Assembly: GCA_025024175.1 (NCBI GenBank)
Contig: QCXZ01000042.1
Span: 8,883,501 to 8,947,500 of the forward strand
Length of the DNA stretch: 64,000 nucleotides
Direction of reading: 5' to 3'
From: Rhyzopertha dominica
Taxonomy: Eukaryota; Arthropoda; Insecta; Coleoptera; Bostrichidae
In this document: positions 36,368-48,199 of the stretch, piece after piece
Layout of the letters: each line of letters starts with the position of its first letter
Position numbering within the stretch: position 1 is the stretch's first letter
Translations under genes and position numbers: made by a program
Notes under the pieces: model-generated
Told to the model about the DNA's origin: nothing
Seen by the model: the letters and a program-made list of their open reading frames with translations, nothing else
Databases searched by the model: none

Positions 36368-37165
36368 GGCTGTAAATTGTATCAGTACTTCCACATCCAA
36401 TTGTCAAAATAACATTTACGTTTCCATTTCTTATACTATACGATTAGTAATCAGGTTTTTTTTCTCTACACATTTTTTCTAAGACAAACGATCCTCGTGA
36501 TATTAGCAAAAATACATAAATATTTAAAACCGTGTGTTTAATAACTCGAAAATTATTAACTTAACAAAAAAATTACAAGAGCGCTTTCTGATCAGAAATT
36601 TAATTTTCTATATAATACCAAAATTTAAACAAAATCGTACGAGCAGGGTCCAAAATAGGTTTTAAGACACTTTGTGTGGGAAATTTTATTTCCTATCTGA
36701 TGGCATTTTCATTTTTTGAATATATTAAATATATTCGGAGATATTTAAGAAAAACCGTTTTCTTTAAGTGACGTTTTTTTGCTAATATCTTCTAAACAGT
36801 TTGTTGTACCGAAGATTTATAAGAGCTAATAATACTGGCAGTTATACTACTAATGACATACTAAAACGAAAAAAAAAATAAGAAAATAAAAATTTGCAAA
36901 AAGGGTAGTTACTCCCCAATTTCGCCCTTTTCCCGATACCCTACCTACCCCACAAACAATAGGTCGCTTTGGGTAGTTGAGATTTATACCTGTACCAAAA
37001 TTCAAGTTCATATATTAAGTCTTTCGAAAGTTATCGTGTCCACAAACAATACCACAGACACACAGACAAGAAATATGTTTTTGCTCAAATTTTGTGTTTT
37101 TTTGCATTTTCGATCATTTTAAAGCGATTGAGCAAATAAAAATTTTTGAAAATTTTTTTTGCGAT
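36368..37165 (-). repeat. 785-bp non-coding repeat, copy B (inverted)
   Basis: Inverted partner of 30328-31112. Near its two ends lie TACTTCCACATCCAA (about 36387-36401) and TTGGATGTGGAAGTA (about 37183-37197), a 15-bp inverted pair that could be terminal repeats. However, homology to copy A runs past the left motif by about 14-20 bp, so the true ends are uncertain. Confidence 0.9.
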
Positions 37166-37199
37166 ACAATACTTTCCATCTGTTGGATGTGGAAGTAAT

Positions 37200-37640
37200 T
37201 ATCACTCACGGGCCCTAAACTATAAATGTCGATGTTGCTACCTGTTCTACCCTTTACCGGGATCTTATGCGTCAAATCTGAGTGGAATTATTAAAAAAAA
37301 TTAATTTACCGATGAAGTAGTAGCAATAGATAGAAAAGTACACAATCAATGCAAAATTTTGATTTCGACGTGTTGTTTCTTGAAGATTCTAATTTGTCAC
37401 AATTTCCAATATTCGTTTCAAACGTGTTTGGAGTACCATACATGGATTATTATTCCCGTCAATAACTAAAGCTTTCTTACCTAGACTTCTCAGTTCGCCT
37501 TCAGCAAAGCTTCTATTCCCTTAACGAACCTGAAGAACAATGCACGACTAAACGACTTCCTGTCGATTCTTTAGAGTAGCCTTGTTTAAGTATTAACAGA
37601 GTTTATGCACCTAAACCGATTTTGTGCAACCTTCTCAAAG
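37200..37640. other. unique stretch, nothing recognised
   Basis: No feature recognised. Confidence 0.4.
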
Positions 37641-38180
37641 ACTGAGCTTTCGAAAGTTTGTTGTTTGCTTCCCCGAGCGCTGCAAATGATATAACCAACT
37701 TCCCGGATCCGCTAAACCTCCTAAATTCTATTTACCGAGCAGCGACGTATATTCATTAGGGCTGCAAGGTGCGCCCCGTACTTTTCCGCTGCACATAAAT
37801 AATCAGATTATGAAAAACCCCCGGAATGACGCAAAAGAAAGATGCACTTTCCTTGTTATAAATCCCGGTGCGGAATTAGAATTAAGCTTTTCTGGGTGCA
37901 TCGCAATTTGCATGACAATGCGCGCGCGCGAAAAAAAACCGTCCGGCTTCAATTGTCAAACCTGGCCGCAAATTTTTATGCGAATATTAAGTTCGACTTA
38001 TAAACGGTGCGCGGTTGGAATTTGGTTTGCTAAACTGGATCATGAATATTCAAAATTCCTGTTGTGTTTTGTACTGTCCGAGGTGTTCCGGAAGCTGACG
38101 CGCCTCCAGCTTCGCCGGGGAAAGAGCGTCACGTTTTATTCTGAATTATTCAATAAGGGAGTAAACTGAAAACTTAGTCG
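37640..38180. other. GC-rich non-coding island
   Basis: GC-rich patch with a (CG)5 run at 37921-37930 and a CCGGAAGC string at 38088-38095. A 119-codon plus-strand frame (37810-38169) crosses it but has no recognisable domain. Candidate conserved non-coding DNA. Confidence 0.4.
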
Positions 38181-38189
38181 CGAACCCAC

Positions 38190-40540
38190 GTGAAAAAGTA
38201 TTTACAAAAAATATCTAAAGTCAGAACCGATTTTTCCGCAGCAACGTTCTCCTTTCGCCTAATACTCTGGTTTGCAAGTTTAGCCTGAAGTCACGTTGCT
38301 ACGTTGCACGGCTCCTTTTAGGTCACAAAAGATTAAAGGAGGTACGAAAGCATTGTCAGATACAGCTAAAGGGCACTAGTTTGCCCTTTAATATCAGTAC
38401 AACTGCTGCTATTAGTAACGGGTCCGAAAAAATGCTGATTTCTGACTAACGTCTTCTATTTATACACTTGTATTGAAATACACTAAATCCAAATATAACT
38501 AGTTCAAAACACTATATGGATTGCCTAATCAGCATTGCTATAGCCACATTGTAATGCTTAAACTAGACATTTTCTGTAATTCGAGTTGATCGAAACAAAT
38601 TGTTCTATAGACTACATTAGCACAATAATCTGGCGCGACTTGAACGAATAAAAAAAAACAGAAAAATAACTTCTGTCTCTGCAGCCTTCTAAATCTTCCA
38701 AAAATAGACAGTTCAGGAAACTGGTCCCCGACTGATTGCGCAACATACCCTAAGAAGATAGATAACTTCCTTTATTTTTCCTACTTGGTAGCAATTTAAA
38801 TAGAGACGTGTTAAGCAATAAAGCCATTGGGTCACAAGTACAATAAACACATTTACTAGCAAACTACCGCGTAGAGATTGGTATAGTTTCCTATTTTCAA
38901 AAGGCACGTTTTATTATATTTGGGTCTATGGCAAAAAATTATTGACTGTAACAATCAGTTTAAAGAGAGATTAGTAATCACACGTATAATATCGGTACGC
39001 TTCTTGAAAGCTAACAAAACAGTTAACGTGTTTTGAAACATATTTGAAATTGAACTTAAATACTTACTGCGTGAATGTGCTGATTTAGACTATTACCTGT
39101 ACTGAAAATAATGCCTAGCTTACAAAACGTCAAGAAATGCTGTTGAGTACAAGGTGGGGATAAATAGAAGCAAGTTTTCTCCTTCAGAAGAGGTGTGCTT
39201 ACCTGTAACTTCGAATGCTATAAAAAAAGGCTTTATTCTTTGTATCAGAGTATTTTTCATTCTAAGCAGTAGCACAGAAATATGCATCATCAATTGCAGG
39301 GAACATTAAACTTGCTGCAAGTTTAGCACATAAACAAAATTTTTTCTAAGCTAATCCGGTTGCTACGTAGCTACGGAACGCCAGTGTTTTCAAAATTGTA
39401 GAAACAAGCTTATACTTTATATCGCAAAATAGATTTGCTTAAGAAAAGTTGCTGATATTAAAATAGCGTCTTCGGCAATTTCCAGATTTAAACTGTTTAG
39501 CAGTAGTTATGGAAGAGCACATCTTCTAGACTAATATAGTAGTTTTCATCTCTATGTGAAAAATATATATTTGCCAAAGAGAGAGAAGTGATTGGCCAGG
39601 GATACTTTATTATATCGCTTCATTCAAGAACTGCTATTTTTTGCATAGAGTAATACCTACATTCTGCTCTATCTACCCTTGAGAGCTATTAAGCCTTAAA
39701 GAAATTAATGGTCTCAACTTTTAAGCATGCTGACAGTAGCGATTTGTTGCGGCTGACGATTGAGAAACTTTTCTTGCAGCTGTGTACCGATGGTAAAACG
39801 AGCACCCAAAGCTTAACATGACTGCAATTATACACACATACTACAAGATGCTTTCATTCCCGCTTATCATCAAGTTCAAACGCATACGGAAGTGCAGTGA
39901 AGCTTTCAATAAAATAAAAGCATGGCTAAAGTGTTTTATGGTCTGCAAACGCTGTTGATATGCCTGTGCAACTGTGCTACATTAGCGTTCACTGTGATGT
40001 TACTAGGGTTGCCAGATTGTCATATTAAAATTCCTGGATTTTGTCTGAAAATTCCGGGATATTTACACATTTTCTGGGAGTTTACTAGTGTGTAATATCA
40101 GGATTTCTTAGTTATAAATGTTACACAGAAACATTAACGGAAAGATTAAAGATTAAAATTAAAACATGCGGAGATAGAATTGAAGTACGCAATAAAAATT
40201 TATAAAAGAAAACAACAAAACCTGTAGTTATTCTTAATTCCATTTATATTTTGCATTAGATTTGGCCGTACTAATCAGTCCTGCTGACCCCGGTTTGTTC
40301 AAAAATGGCACAATTTCTGCACATTTGGACTTAAAATTAATTCCAGTTGCATTTTATATTCTAATGAATGGATTTATTTTAAGCACGTCCATAAAACTCT
40401 GCTATTTTACAGAAACATCTCTTAACGAGTCCAGAAAGCTCCTTTATAAAAGCTTCTCCCGCGTTACTCCGCAAGATCCCAAATCTACTCGGTGCCCTAG
40501 AAACGTCGCGTTTGATAATGTTTTCAAGAAACCCTGATTC
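38190..40540. other. AT-rich stretch, no gene recognised
   Basis: No convincing frame. At 40006-40080 the GGGTTGCCAGATTGTC and CCGGGATATTT strings recall a short dispersed animal repeat flanked by TACTAG on both sides, but this is weak. Confidence 0.4.
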
Positions 40541-40544
40541 ATTC

Positions 40545-40720
40545 AACTAAATGAAGTTTAAACCCCGTTGCACGTCCCATTGTTGTTGTATATGCGACGG
40601 CAACGAGCTGACATTACAGTGCAATGAGGCGAAGTACAGCGTGAACGCGACCAAGGGCTTGCATTTTATTGGTCCCTGCAACATGGCAAGATTTCTGCAG
40701 CGAACTTGATTAAGCTAAAA
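40545..40720. other. small GC-rich non-coding island
   Basis: A GC-richer patch of about 170 bp with no coding signal. Three ambiguous bases lie just to its right (40723, 40761, 40795). Confidence 0.35.
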
Positions 40721-41738
40721 TTNTTATGCTAACGGTTGTTTTTGGCCTTTACTGCTTTGTNGTTCCATGAATATCGTAAATATTCAAATTAGAANAAATG
40801 GCTTCAATCAGTTTTACAAAATTCTATGGTGATCAATTTCAAATTGTCGATCTGGCTACGAGGCAAGCGGTAAAATTTCTGTAAAAAAACTAAATGTTTG
40901 TTTTTCATATATTTCGATTTGAAGACGCTCTTTTCAAGCTCTTCTCGAGCAAACAGCTTTTATGTATAATAAATTATTACCGCATCCGTCTTAATTACTT
41001 ATTAAACAGCTCTAAAGTCGGAGAAGAGCCGGGGCAGTGTTATAGATAAAGATAACAACAATAAGCAAATTAGGAGGGCGCCAAGTAGTTCTGATTTTGT
41101 AAAACACCGCGAATAGTAATCACTAGCTTCGAACTACTAAGAAAGCCAGCAACTGGACAGAACGTATTGCGCTATACCAAAGTCTACCCAACTACCCTTG
41201 TAACAGGTTTGAAGATGACAAAAGAAATAGAAACAGCCATTGTAAACGTGTATAATGAACAAAAAAAGAAATTCAATAATAAGTTGTAGTTATTCCCACG
41301 AATGGGACAAAAGTAGTATACTAACTATACCTTACATACACTCATACACACATATCCTAGGAAATTAGTAGCTACAATAATTGCAATGATACACAAGAAG
41401 TAATACAACAATCACTATTTATAGACACATATGTAGATGCATAGATATTCCTAACACTCTTGCAAAAGGTGACAAATCCTGGATCGGTAATTGAAAACTT
41501 GAATAAACGTCGTTCCAGGATCTTCAGAAATAAAGTAAACCACGTAAATAAAAAAACAACAATACATCAACTGCTAGATGCACGCGTTAAAGTTTTAATT
41601 ATTATTCCGTGTGCACGATCAGCAAAGAAAAGTGGTGCTTAAAATGTGAAAAACGCGGGCGTGTAAGCTACAAAAACTGAATAGCGCGGTAGATACAGGG
41701 AAGGTTCGTGTATAACCAGATTGAAATTAACTTCACGT

Positions 41739-41764
41739 TATCACTTTCATAAGAAAGTGATAAG
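41739..41764. repeat. perfect inverted repeat, 11-bp stem
   Basis: TTATCACTTTC and GAAAGTGATAA flank the loop ATAA. No poly-T or gene neighbour suggests a terminator. Confidence 0.8.
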
Positions 41765-42376
41765 TTAAACACTATAAGATACGAGATTCCCACTAGGGGT
41801 AACTTAGCTGTAGCTGGTCCAACGGGATCTGCAACTCCTGTGGCAGCGAGGTGACCCTTATCGATAATCCAACTTCAACATATGGCGGTTGAGATACATC
41901 CCTTTGAATTGGAAATCAATAGTGACGTTGCTATAAAGTCAAGCAGCATAAAACGCCTACGCGAAATGTATAAAATGCACAAATAGTAGGTATGAGAAAA
42001 GCTTATCAGGAATAGCAACGATATGAAGTAACTGCGGAGTAAGTACTCACCTCCAAGTACAATTCCCTAATACGTGGAAACGTTTGTACCAATATTTCGC
42101 GCATAATCCTTGTAGAGTGAGAAAATCAAAGGTATAACTTTACGATCACTATGATAGCCTTTGATTGGATTGAGGCAGAACATCCACTAACGTATGAACC
42201 TTTGTTAATAAACCCAAATCTGCACCCAACTTAATGCGAACTATATCTGCTCGTTACTATAGTCTAATAAAAGCGTTGTCTACCGGTATGAAACCGTGAA
42301 CGCTAGATAGCGGTCCAGGAAAAGAAAGCCAGCAAAAACCCTCGTCCTCGAGACGTACATGCGGCACTTAAAAAAA

Positions 42377-42402
42377 TTACATTAATTTTAAAATTAATGT
42401 AA
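42377..42402. repeat. perfect 26-bp AT palindrome
   Basis: TTACATTAATTTT followed by its exact reverse complement, no loop. Low-complexity AT sequence makes chance more likely than for a mixed sequence. Confidence 0.8.
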
Positions 42403-43574
42403 CAAAATTTATGTTTGTTAGTTCCATTAGTTTAGTTCTTGGTTGAGCTGTGCATCCTAGGTGTTTAGGGAGATTAGAATCACCAGCTATATCCACACTC
42501 TTGTACTGTTGTTTGGCTTTTGCGTTACATGGAAAATTGGCATTAGATCAACTTATTTTGTCAGTTCAGGATTTTTTTTGTGTAATACGTACGTGACAAG
42601 TTACTAGTGAGTTTATTTTCAGCTCACCTGAATCAAATGTCGACTGAATAATTAACACATATACTTCGTAGATATGATTAAATTGGATAACTGTACGAAC
42701 GGATTGTGCAGCCTTTTTTAATTAACGCTGAAATGCCATTGAGACCTCCTGTAAACTTGGATTTTATTTTCTTTGAAGCTACTCCATTATGGAATACATA
42801 CTAAACTTTTGGCATAATAAGTTTTAGGTTCAAAAAATTTTTGACAAATACACCCTTAACAATAATAATCCCTCCTATTTTAGCGTCATGTCAATATTAA
42901 TGACTTTTAGTACAGTAAATAAAATTTGTTCTTGAGCTGCAAACAACGTCCAAACTTAGTCAAGCTAACCATCAGCAGCCATCATTACACAGTTTCAAAC
43001 TCTGACGCACGTGTTTATTACCAAAGTATCGAAGTGCACATAAAGGTGGTCCCTGTATCTCCCCAAACAGGTATAAAGAGCGAGCGAACGACGTTGTATA
43101 AACCTTTTATTGTGTCATCTCCAGCGTATTGATTAATGTGAAAGCCCGTTGTCCATGATTGGACAGGCGTAAATGAAGTTAGTACCAATAAGAGTTGTGA
43201 GCATGGATGCTCCTTTAGAATAGCTACACCGAAAGCCCTTTACGTCCTTTTTAGCTCGTTCGATTTAATGCTGCCGTTAAGCCTAGAACGAGTTAGCTTT
43301 GGCGATGACAGCAAGAAGTACTGTAATGCACTTTGAAGTACTTGATGAAATGGGGTTAAAGCTATCGTCGTTATTACCGCGGGAAGTCCTTTTATTCAAC
43401 TTTAGCACTAACGTAAATCCAGAAAGATTGATTGATGTAGCAGCTCGCTTACAATAGCCAAATGTAGGACTTGCCTTACACATGAGTTACACATATGTTT
43501 ACCAGTAAAAATTTATAAGGTTACAGAAATTGTGGTATCCTCAAGATGACCTTCGCAAAACTTAAAACTACATC

Positions 43575-44130
43575 TCCACCGCGAGAAGGTTAGGTAATGT
43601 GCCACATTTGGGAGTTTCTTCTTCTACTAAATGCTTTAGAATGTTTTATGACCTTCTGCGAAAGTCGATTTTTCTCTAGGATTTTGTTAATTTTTCTCGA
43701 ATGTTCTCTGTCCTGCTCGAAAGATCGATATTTGACTTGCCCATTGAGAGACGATTTCGGCAAAGTGCCACATCTGAGGATCTCTCATCTTCTATTGAAT
43801 CTTACTGTATATTCATTATCCTCTTCTCTAAACGTCGATTTTCGATTTCTCTATGGAGATACAGTTCGGGCAAAGTGCCCCACTTTGATGGAGTCTTTTA
43901 GTTTTCGGTCAAATTTTCCAGAATCATTTCTGTCTTTTTCCGAACATATTCCCCACCGCGAAACAGTTTCAGCAATGTGTCCCACTTGGAGGTTTCCTAG
44001 TCTTTTGTCAAATTTGCTATAGCGTTTTCAGAGCTTCTCGAAACATTGACCACTGTGACGCGTTTTCGACAAAACGCTTGTGGATTCTTTCATCTTTTAT
44101 TGAATCTTCCAGAACATTCTTTGACATTTT
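43575..44130 (-). repeat. degenerate tandem array, period about 100-165 bp
   Basis: The motif of the form TTTCGGCAAAGTGCCCCA recurs at about 43590, 43757, 43865, 43966 and 44062. Each copy is followed by TCATCTTCTATTGAATCTTC-like and CGAAA-GTCGATTTT-like blocks and preceded by CGCGAGA or variants. Units are heavily diverged. The same repeat occurs inverted at 56340-56990. Frames of up to 141 codons run through it because the units lack stops in one frame; they are not genes. Confidence 0.75.
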
Positions 44131-44134
44131 CGAA

Positions 44135-44795
44135 ATGTCATATTATATATTTAGCTCACATGGGGAAACCAACTTGGGTAATTCAATACGTATAGTAATT
44201 TTCATAAAGCAATTAGGAGCTCGAAATAAAGTATCTCAACACTGCGGTACAAGTGATCACCTTGGAGGATGTCCCCAATTTTGAGGCCTGTCTGGAAAAC
44301 TTTATTAAGGTTCAGAATGATTATGCAAAAAAATGCAAAAGTGGACAGGTGAAAAATTGAATAAATAATTGGAGCGTGAGCCAACAACTATCACCGTCGT
44401 TAGATGAATAGTAAGAAGCACCCGTTGTCGAAAAATACGAAATTTTGGGAAGAACAGGCACGTATGAATATAAGGAGCATTTACAATACGTTGTTCTTCC
44501 CAGAAACAAGCTTCACTTGAATATGGAGGTCGAGGAAGCAGCAAGAGGCGCAGAGAAACATCTGCGAAGCTATACTTTAAAGTGCGTGGAAGACTGGGGA
44601 TAACTAACTAAAAAAAATTCATAAATAAAAGAAGAGGCTCAAGAAACGATGACTTGGTGGAATTATGAAAATTTAATATTTTGCAAAGCTTTTTAATCAC
44701 CCCAGCGCAAACCATTTTATGTAGAAAAGCTTTCAAAAACAAAATGTTATACCTTCGCAAAAGCGCTTTAAAGGAAGCTGTAAGTTTAATACCCC
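44135..44795. other. unique stretch, no gene recognised
   Basis: A stop-free plus-strand frame (about 44417-44600) is charged and protein-like, but the opposite strand is also open and no family was recognised. Confidence 0.35.
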
Positions 44796-44799
44796 CAGA

Positions 44800-45370
44800 T
44801 TTAAAGTCTTAATCCGCGCCATAAGAACCTGAGCACAACACCCTCTTTCCTTCCCTTCCTGTCCGGAAATAAAGCACAAAAATCGACGACCGCTCCAGTT
44901 TCTGGCGAAATATACCTTCCCTTATCCGAATAACGTACAGCCGTCCCCAGATTTCGTCGTCCGTGCATTAAGACAACGAGGCGTCGTCGCCATGCTAACT
45001 CGCCGAGGCCCACCGATTCTTATACACGTGCACATTCTTTCCGTTTCAATTCTCGTCACTTTCGCAGGGATCCTCACTCAATACCCGCACGTCTGCCTTC
45101 ATCAATAACCTTTTATATCCATCTGTCGTATCGATCACCCGCAGGTCTGGGCCGATGAAAGAGGGATACAAAAATAGCGGTGCAGCAGCGGGGGCCTAGA
45201 CGGCGACGTGAAAGGATGCATTGGAATTAGTCGGTAGGTGCGAACGCCGGTTGCCAGGTGAATGATGGGATTTTGATTGCTTATAAATTGCCAGCGTCTC
45301 GCGGATAATCCTCTTTTAAGGGGCAAAATGCCGGGGGAGGGATGAATCTACCATTGCCATCCGAGAATCA
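44800..45370. other. GC-rich non-coding island
   Basis: One of the most GC-rich patches in the window, with CACGTG (45026-45031) and CAGGTG (45256-45261) E-boxes. No coherent coding frame. Candidate regulatory DNA; inference only. Confidence 0.45.
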
Positions 45371-45374
45371 TGCA

Positions 45375-46110
45375 GATTGTTGAATTTTTGAACTTGTAGT
45401 CCAAATAGTTCGTAACAGGATACATTTGATACTAGGCTCCATTAACTATGGATTCGATAAGGTTCTACAGAAGTAGCTACTTAAGACTTAGGACAAGTTC
45501 CCATCGATGGCACCGGAGAAACCTCTGCGTGAGCGAGATGGATAGTGAATGAATCTGCTCTGAATCAATCCAATCGAATGCTACGATAAATCTCGTTCCT
45601 ATTAGGACCCCTCAGACAGTAATACCGAACGAATATAGGAGACTGCCGCCTAAACCGCTGCGTGCGATACTGGTGTCGTTTTCATCAGTTCCTGATTCAT
45701 CAGTTGTTTCGTTTTGTCAGTTAAATATATGATACCCGGTAGCAACTGGTCACGTGATACTCCTTAGGGATTCTTGTTACAGAATTTGTGGAAAAGTAAT
45801 TAAGTGGTCCAATACTTTCTTACCGATTGTGCCAATCTTATTATTGTATTGTACATGTATACAGGTGTCCACGGAAACGTCCTAACGTGGGTATTTTTTT
45901 ATTAGAGATAGAAAGTCGATTAAATATAAAAATCGTAAAAATTTAAAATCAGGGGTAGTTTTTTTAACCGTTAATTGTATAAACTTTTTGAACATTATTA
46001 CCATAACTTTTTAAGCAGAATACAGTACTGTAAAAAGCATTTTTTAATCCCACAGTTTTGGAGATATTACATCAAACTGTGTTTTTTCTTATGGACTTCA
46101 CATTAAATTT
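45375..46110. other. AT-rich stretch with an isolated transposon terminus
   Basis: TACAGGTGTCCACGGAAACG at 45860-45879 resembles a Tc1/mariner-like terminus. The downstream 240 bp is non-coding and runs into the MULE relic. The partner terminus was not found. Confidence 0.3.
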
Positions 46111-46119
46111 TTTGTATTC

Positions 46120-47009
46120 TAATTTGGCATATTTTTCTGATTAATGCGATGTGTCATAAGCCAAATGGCGGGACTAAAATGGAAATTACATATTGTAATA
46201 ATCACATCAGAAAACACTACGCAAAAATTGTAGCCACTTCATAATCAAGTATATATTTTTCTGGTTAAAATCAGGATCTCTTGCTTTTAACATTTTAAAT
46301 AGCCTTATATAGGTATATTTTGAATTGTTTGGAAGTAGAACATAAACAGCTGGTATCACATTGCTAGTTAAACTTGTACTGCCAATATCTTCATGTATTA
46401 TATATAGCTGCGTAAATAGCGAGCAGCAGCTTTTAAATGTCCCGTCTGCAAAAAACATTTTAGCGTTTCGCAACAATCTGTCGCCATCTTCAGCAAACAC
46501 TAAAATTCTGTCTTGAGCACTTCAATCAAAATAAATTTTTGATACATTGGCGGTATAACAATATCTTTGTGGCGTTTAGGTAGACTTGCAGTACCCAAAG
46601 CCTGATGCCGCCACCGATACAAGGCGGTTTTGATTGACGAAAAGTCCGGGACCCCCTTTTTCGCTTTGAAAATGCACACTTCAACATCGTTTTTCGCGAT
46701 ATCTGGTTCACAGTTGTGTTGTTTGTTTACTTTCAAAATTTCGGAGATATCAGCATTAGTCGTCGGGCTTCCCGAACATTTTGCTGTAGAACATTTTCAA
46801 AACACATTGGAGTTCTTGTTGGTTTCTTTTTTGTTAAATCTGTAGCCTTCGTACAAAAGAACACAACATTCTCTTTTTGATTGAACTATTCTAATATACA
46901 TATTGGGACGTAAACACAGATTGTATCGTACAGTTGCTTTGTACGTTGTTAAACTACAACTGATCTTGGTTTGAAGCACTGCAAACATTTCAAAGTAAAT
47001 GCTTCCCAC
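46120..47009 (-). pseudogene. MULE transposase with N-terminal FLYWCH zinc finger, broken
   Basis: From 47009 downward the minus strand reads YIRIVQSKRECCVLLYEGYR and FNKKETNKNSNVF-stop-KC (the stop at 46797-46799 replaces the Trp of the FLYWCH motif), then STAKCSGSPTT and KVNKQHNCEPD. The last segment normally ends HNHEPD, so one zinc-binding His is Cys. LPKRHKDIVIPP follows, then a frameshift near 46515 leads to DRILVFAEDGDRLLRNAKMF and FADGTFKSC (first catalytic Asp, 46444-46446), QLYIIHEDIG, IPAVYVLLPN and YTYIRLFKMLK. A second frameshift gives LDYEVATIFA (second Asp) and a third gives CNFHFSPAIW, matching the GCFFHFxQAxW motif of MULEs. The C-terminus with the last Glu is not seen. It is a clearly inactive fossil. 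Confidence 0.88.
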
Positions 47010-47014
47010 CCTTA

Positions 47015-47885
47015 TTATGTTTTCTTAATATTATTAAAATGGATACTAGGAGGGTTATGATTGTGGTAGCCTCTTAAAATATAGGATAGTGGTTACCACC
47101 GATATCACTGGAAAAGTTTTTTCTGATGAGATAAATAATAAGCAACTTAGTCAGAGAGCCCGGTCAGTTTTACTGCTTTGAATCTCCGAACAATTCTAAT
47201 GCTTTCCAAGCGGTTCGTCATTAAAACATGTCCCCCAAACGGCAACGATGCCGGCGCAAATCCTATCAAAAACAATTAATATTAATTAATAACAGGACGC
47301 GTTTTGTCATTGCGAACGCTTTTTTCCCCAGGCCGAAACCGTAGGTCTATTTTCGTGTATACGACTGGAAATAACCGATTCTGCCTTACTTTAATTAAAT
47401 TGTTAGTGAAAAGATAAACCAAAATGACCTTCAAATATTTACAGTAACCGTGACAGTCTAAAATAAATTATAATGTAGAGGTTCGTTTGACATGACTTGA
47501 CATAACTGAACTGAAAACCCAATAATCAGTGGATAACTATTTTTTCCAACCCCTTTATCGGTGCCTCTGGTAGCGGCAGGATGGAGCCCAACACTACGGG
47601 TTTTCCTGGTCGTTTCATTTAGTAAGCTGGAAAGCAACTGTTGTATGTTTTTGTTAAAAATAAATAATTTTATGCTTCTAGCTTAAATTACCTATGACAT
47701 CTTATGGGCATCTACGTTACACGCTTAGCCTTATAGCGAAGGATTGTTTTCTAGCCTCTGCTTGGCACTCATTTTATAATAAAATAATTTAAAAACTATT
47801 TGAAAATTTTCCGTTTCATTTGCGCTAGTACGTTTATACAACTAATATGAGCTAATAAACATCAATATCTTTCAATAGTGCAGTA
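47015..47885. other. AT-rich stretch, nothing recognised
   Basis: No feature recognised; a MULE terminal repeat could not be identified. Confidence 0.4.
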
Positions 47886-47894
47886 CTGTAAATG

Positions 47895-48190
47895 TGCATG
47901 TTTCACATAAAGGTAATCAGCTGCTGAACTCTTATATTATTAAAATAATTAGACGGATGACGGATATAGTCCGGATTCTCCAAAAAACCTTTCTATTGTA
48001 CACTCCATTTGGTGTCGATTTCGGATGTTCCACAATACATTTAACGGTTTTCAAATCGAACTGCGCTGCTGATAATGGCGCAAACGTTTTTGCCACCCGA
48101 GGGTCCCCTAGAGGACGACCCAATAACATTCGCGTCACCGGAAGCGTATATCAGCCAAGAGGGAAATATAATGTTGCTGCGGTAAAGTTT
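47895..48190. other. small GC-rich island with shared 11-mer
   Basis: Contains CCGGAAGCGTA at 48138-48148 and an imperfect hairpin around 48101-48121 (GTCC/GGAC). No coding signal. Confidence 0.4.
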
Positions 48191-48199
48191 TAGCTAAGC

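Larger units (their letters stand above)
40800..43570. other. AT-rich stretch with two strong palindromes
   Basis: No coding family recognised. It contains an 11-bp perfect stem with 4-nt loop at 41739-41764 and a perfect 26-bp palindrome at 42377-42402 (both listed). Confidence 0.45.

Noticed and set aside
37810..38169. 119-codon plus-strand frame in a GC-rich island
   Set aside because: No domain recognised; long frames are expected in GC-richer patches, and neighbouring islands show the same effect on both strands.
40003..40090. GGGTTGCCAGAT ... CCGGGAT segment flanked by TACTAG
   Set aside because: Reminiscent of a dispersed animal repeat, but it cannot be bounded and the 6-bp flank match may be chance.
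43597..44022. 141-codon plus-strand frame
   Set aside because: It lies entirely within the degenerate tandem array; its apparent internal repeats come from the repeat units.
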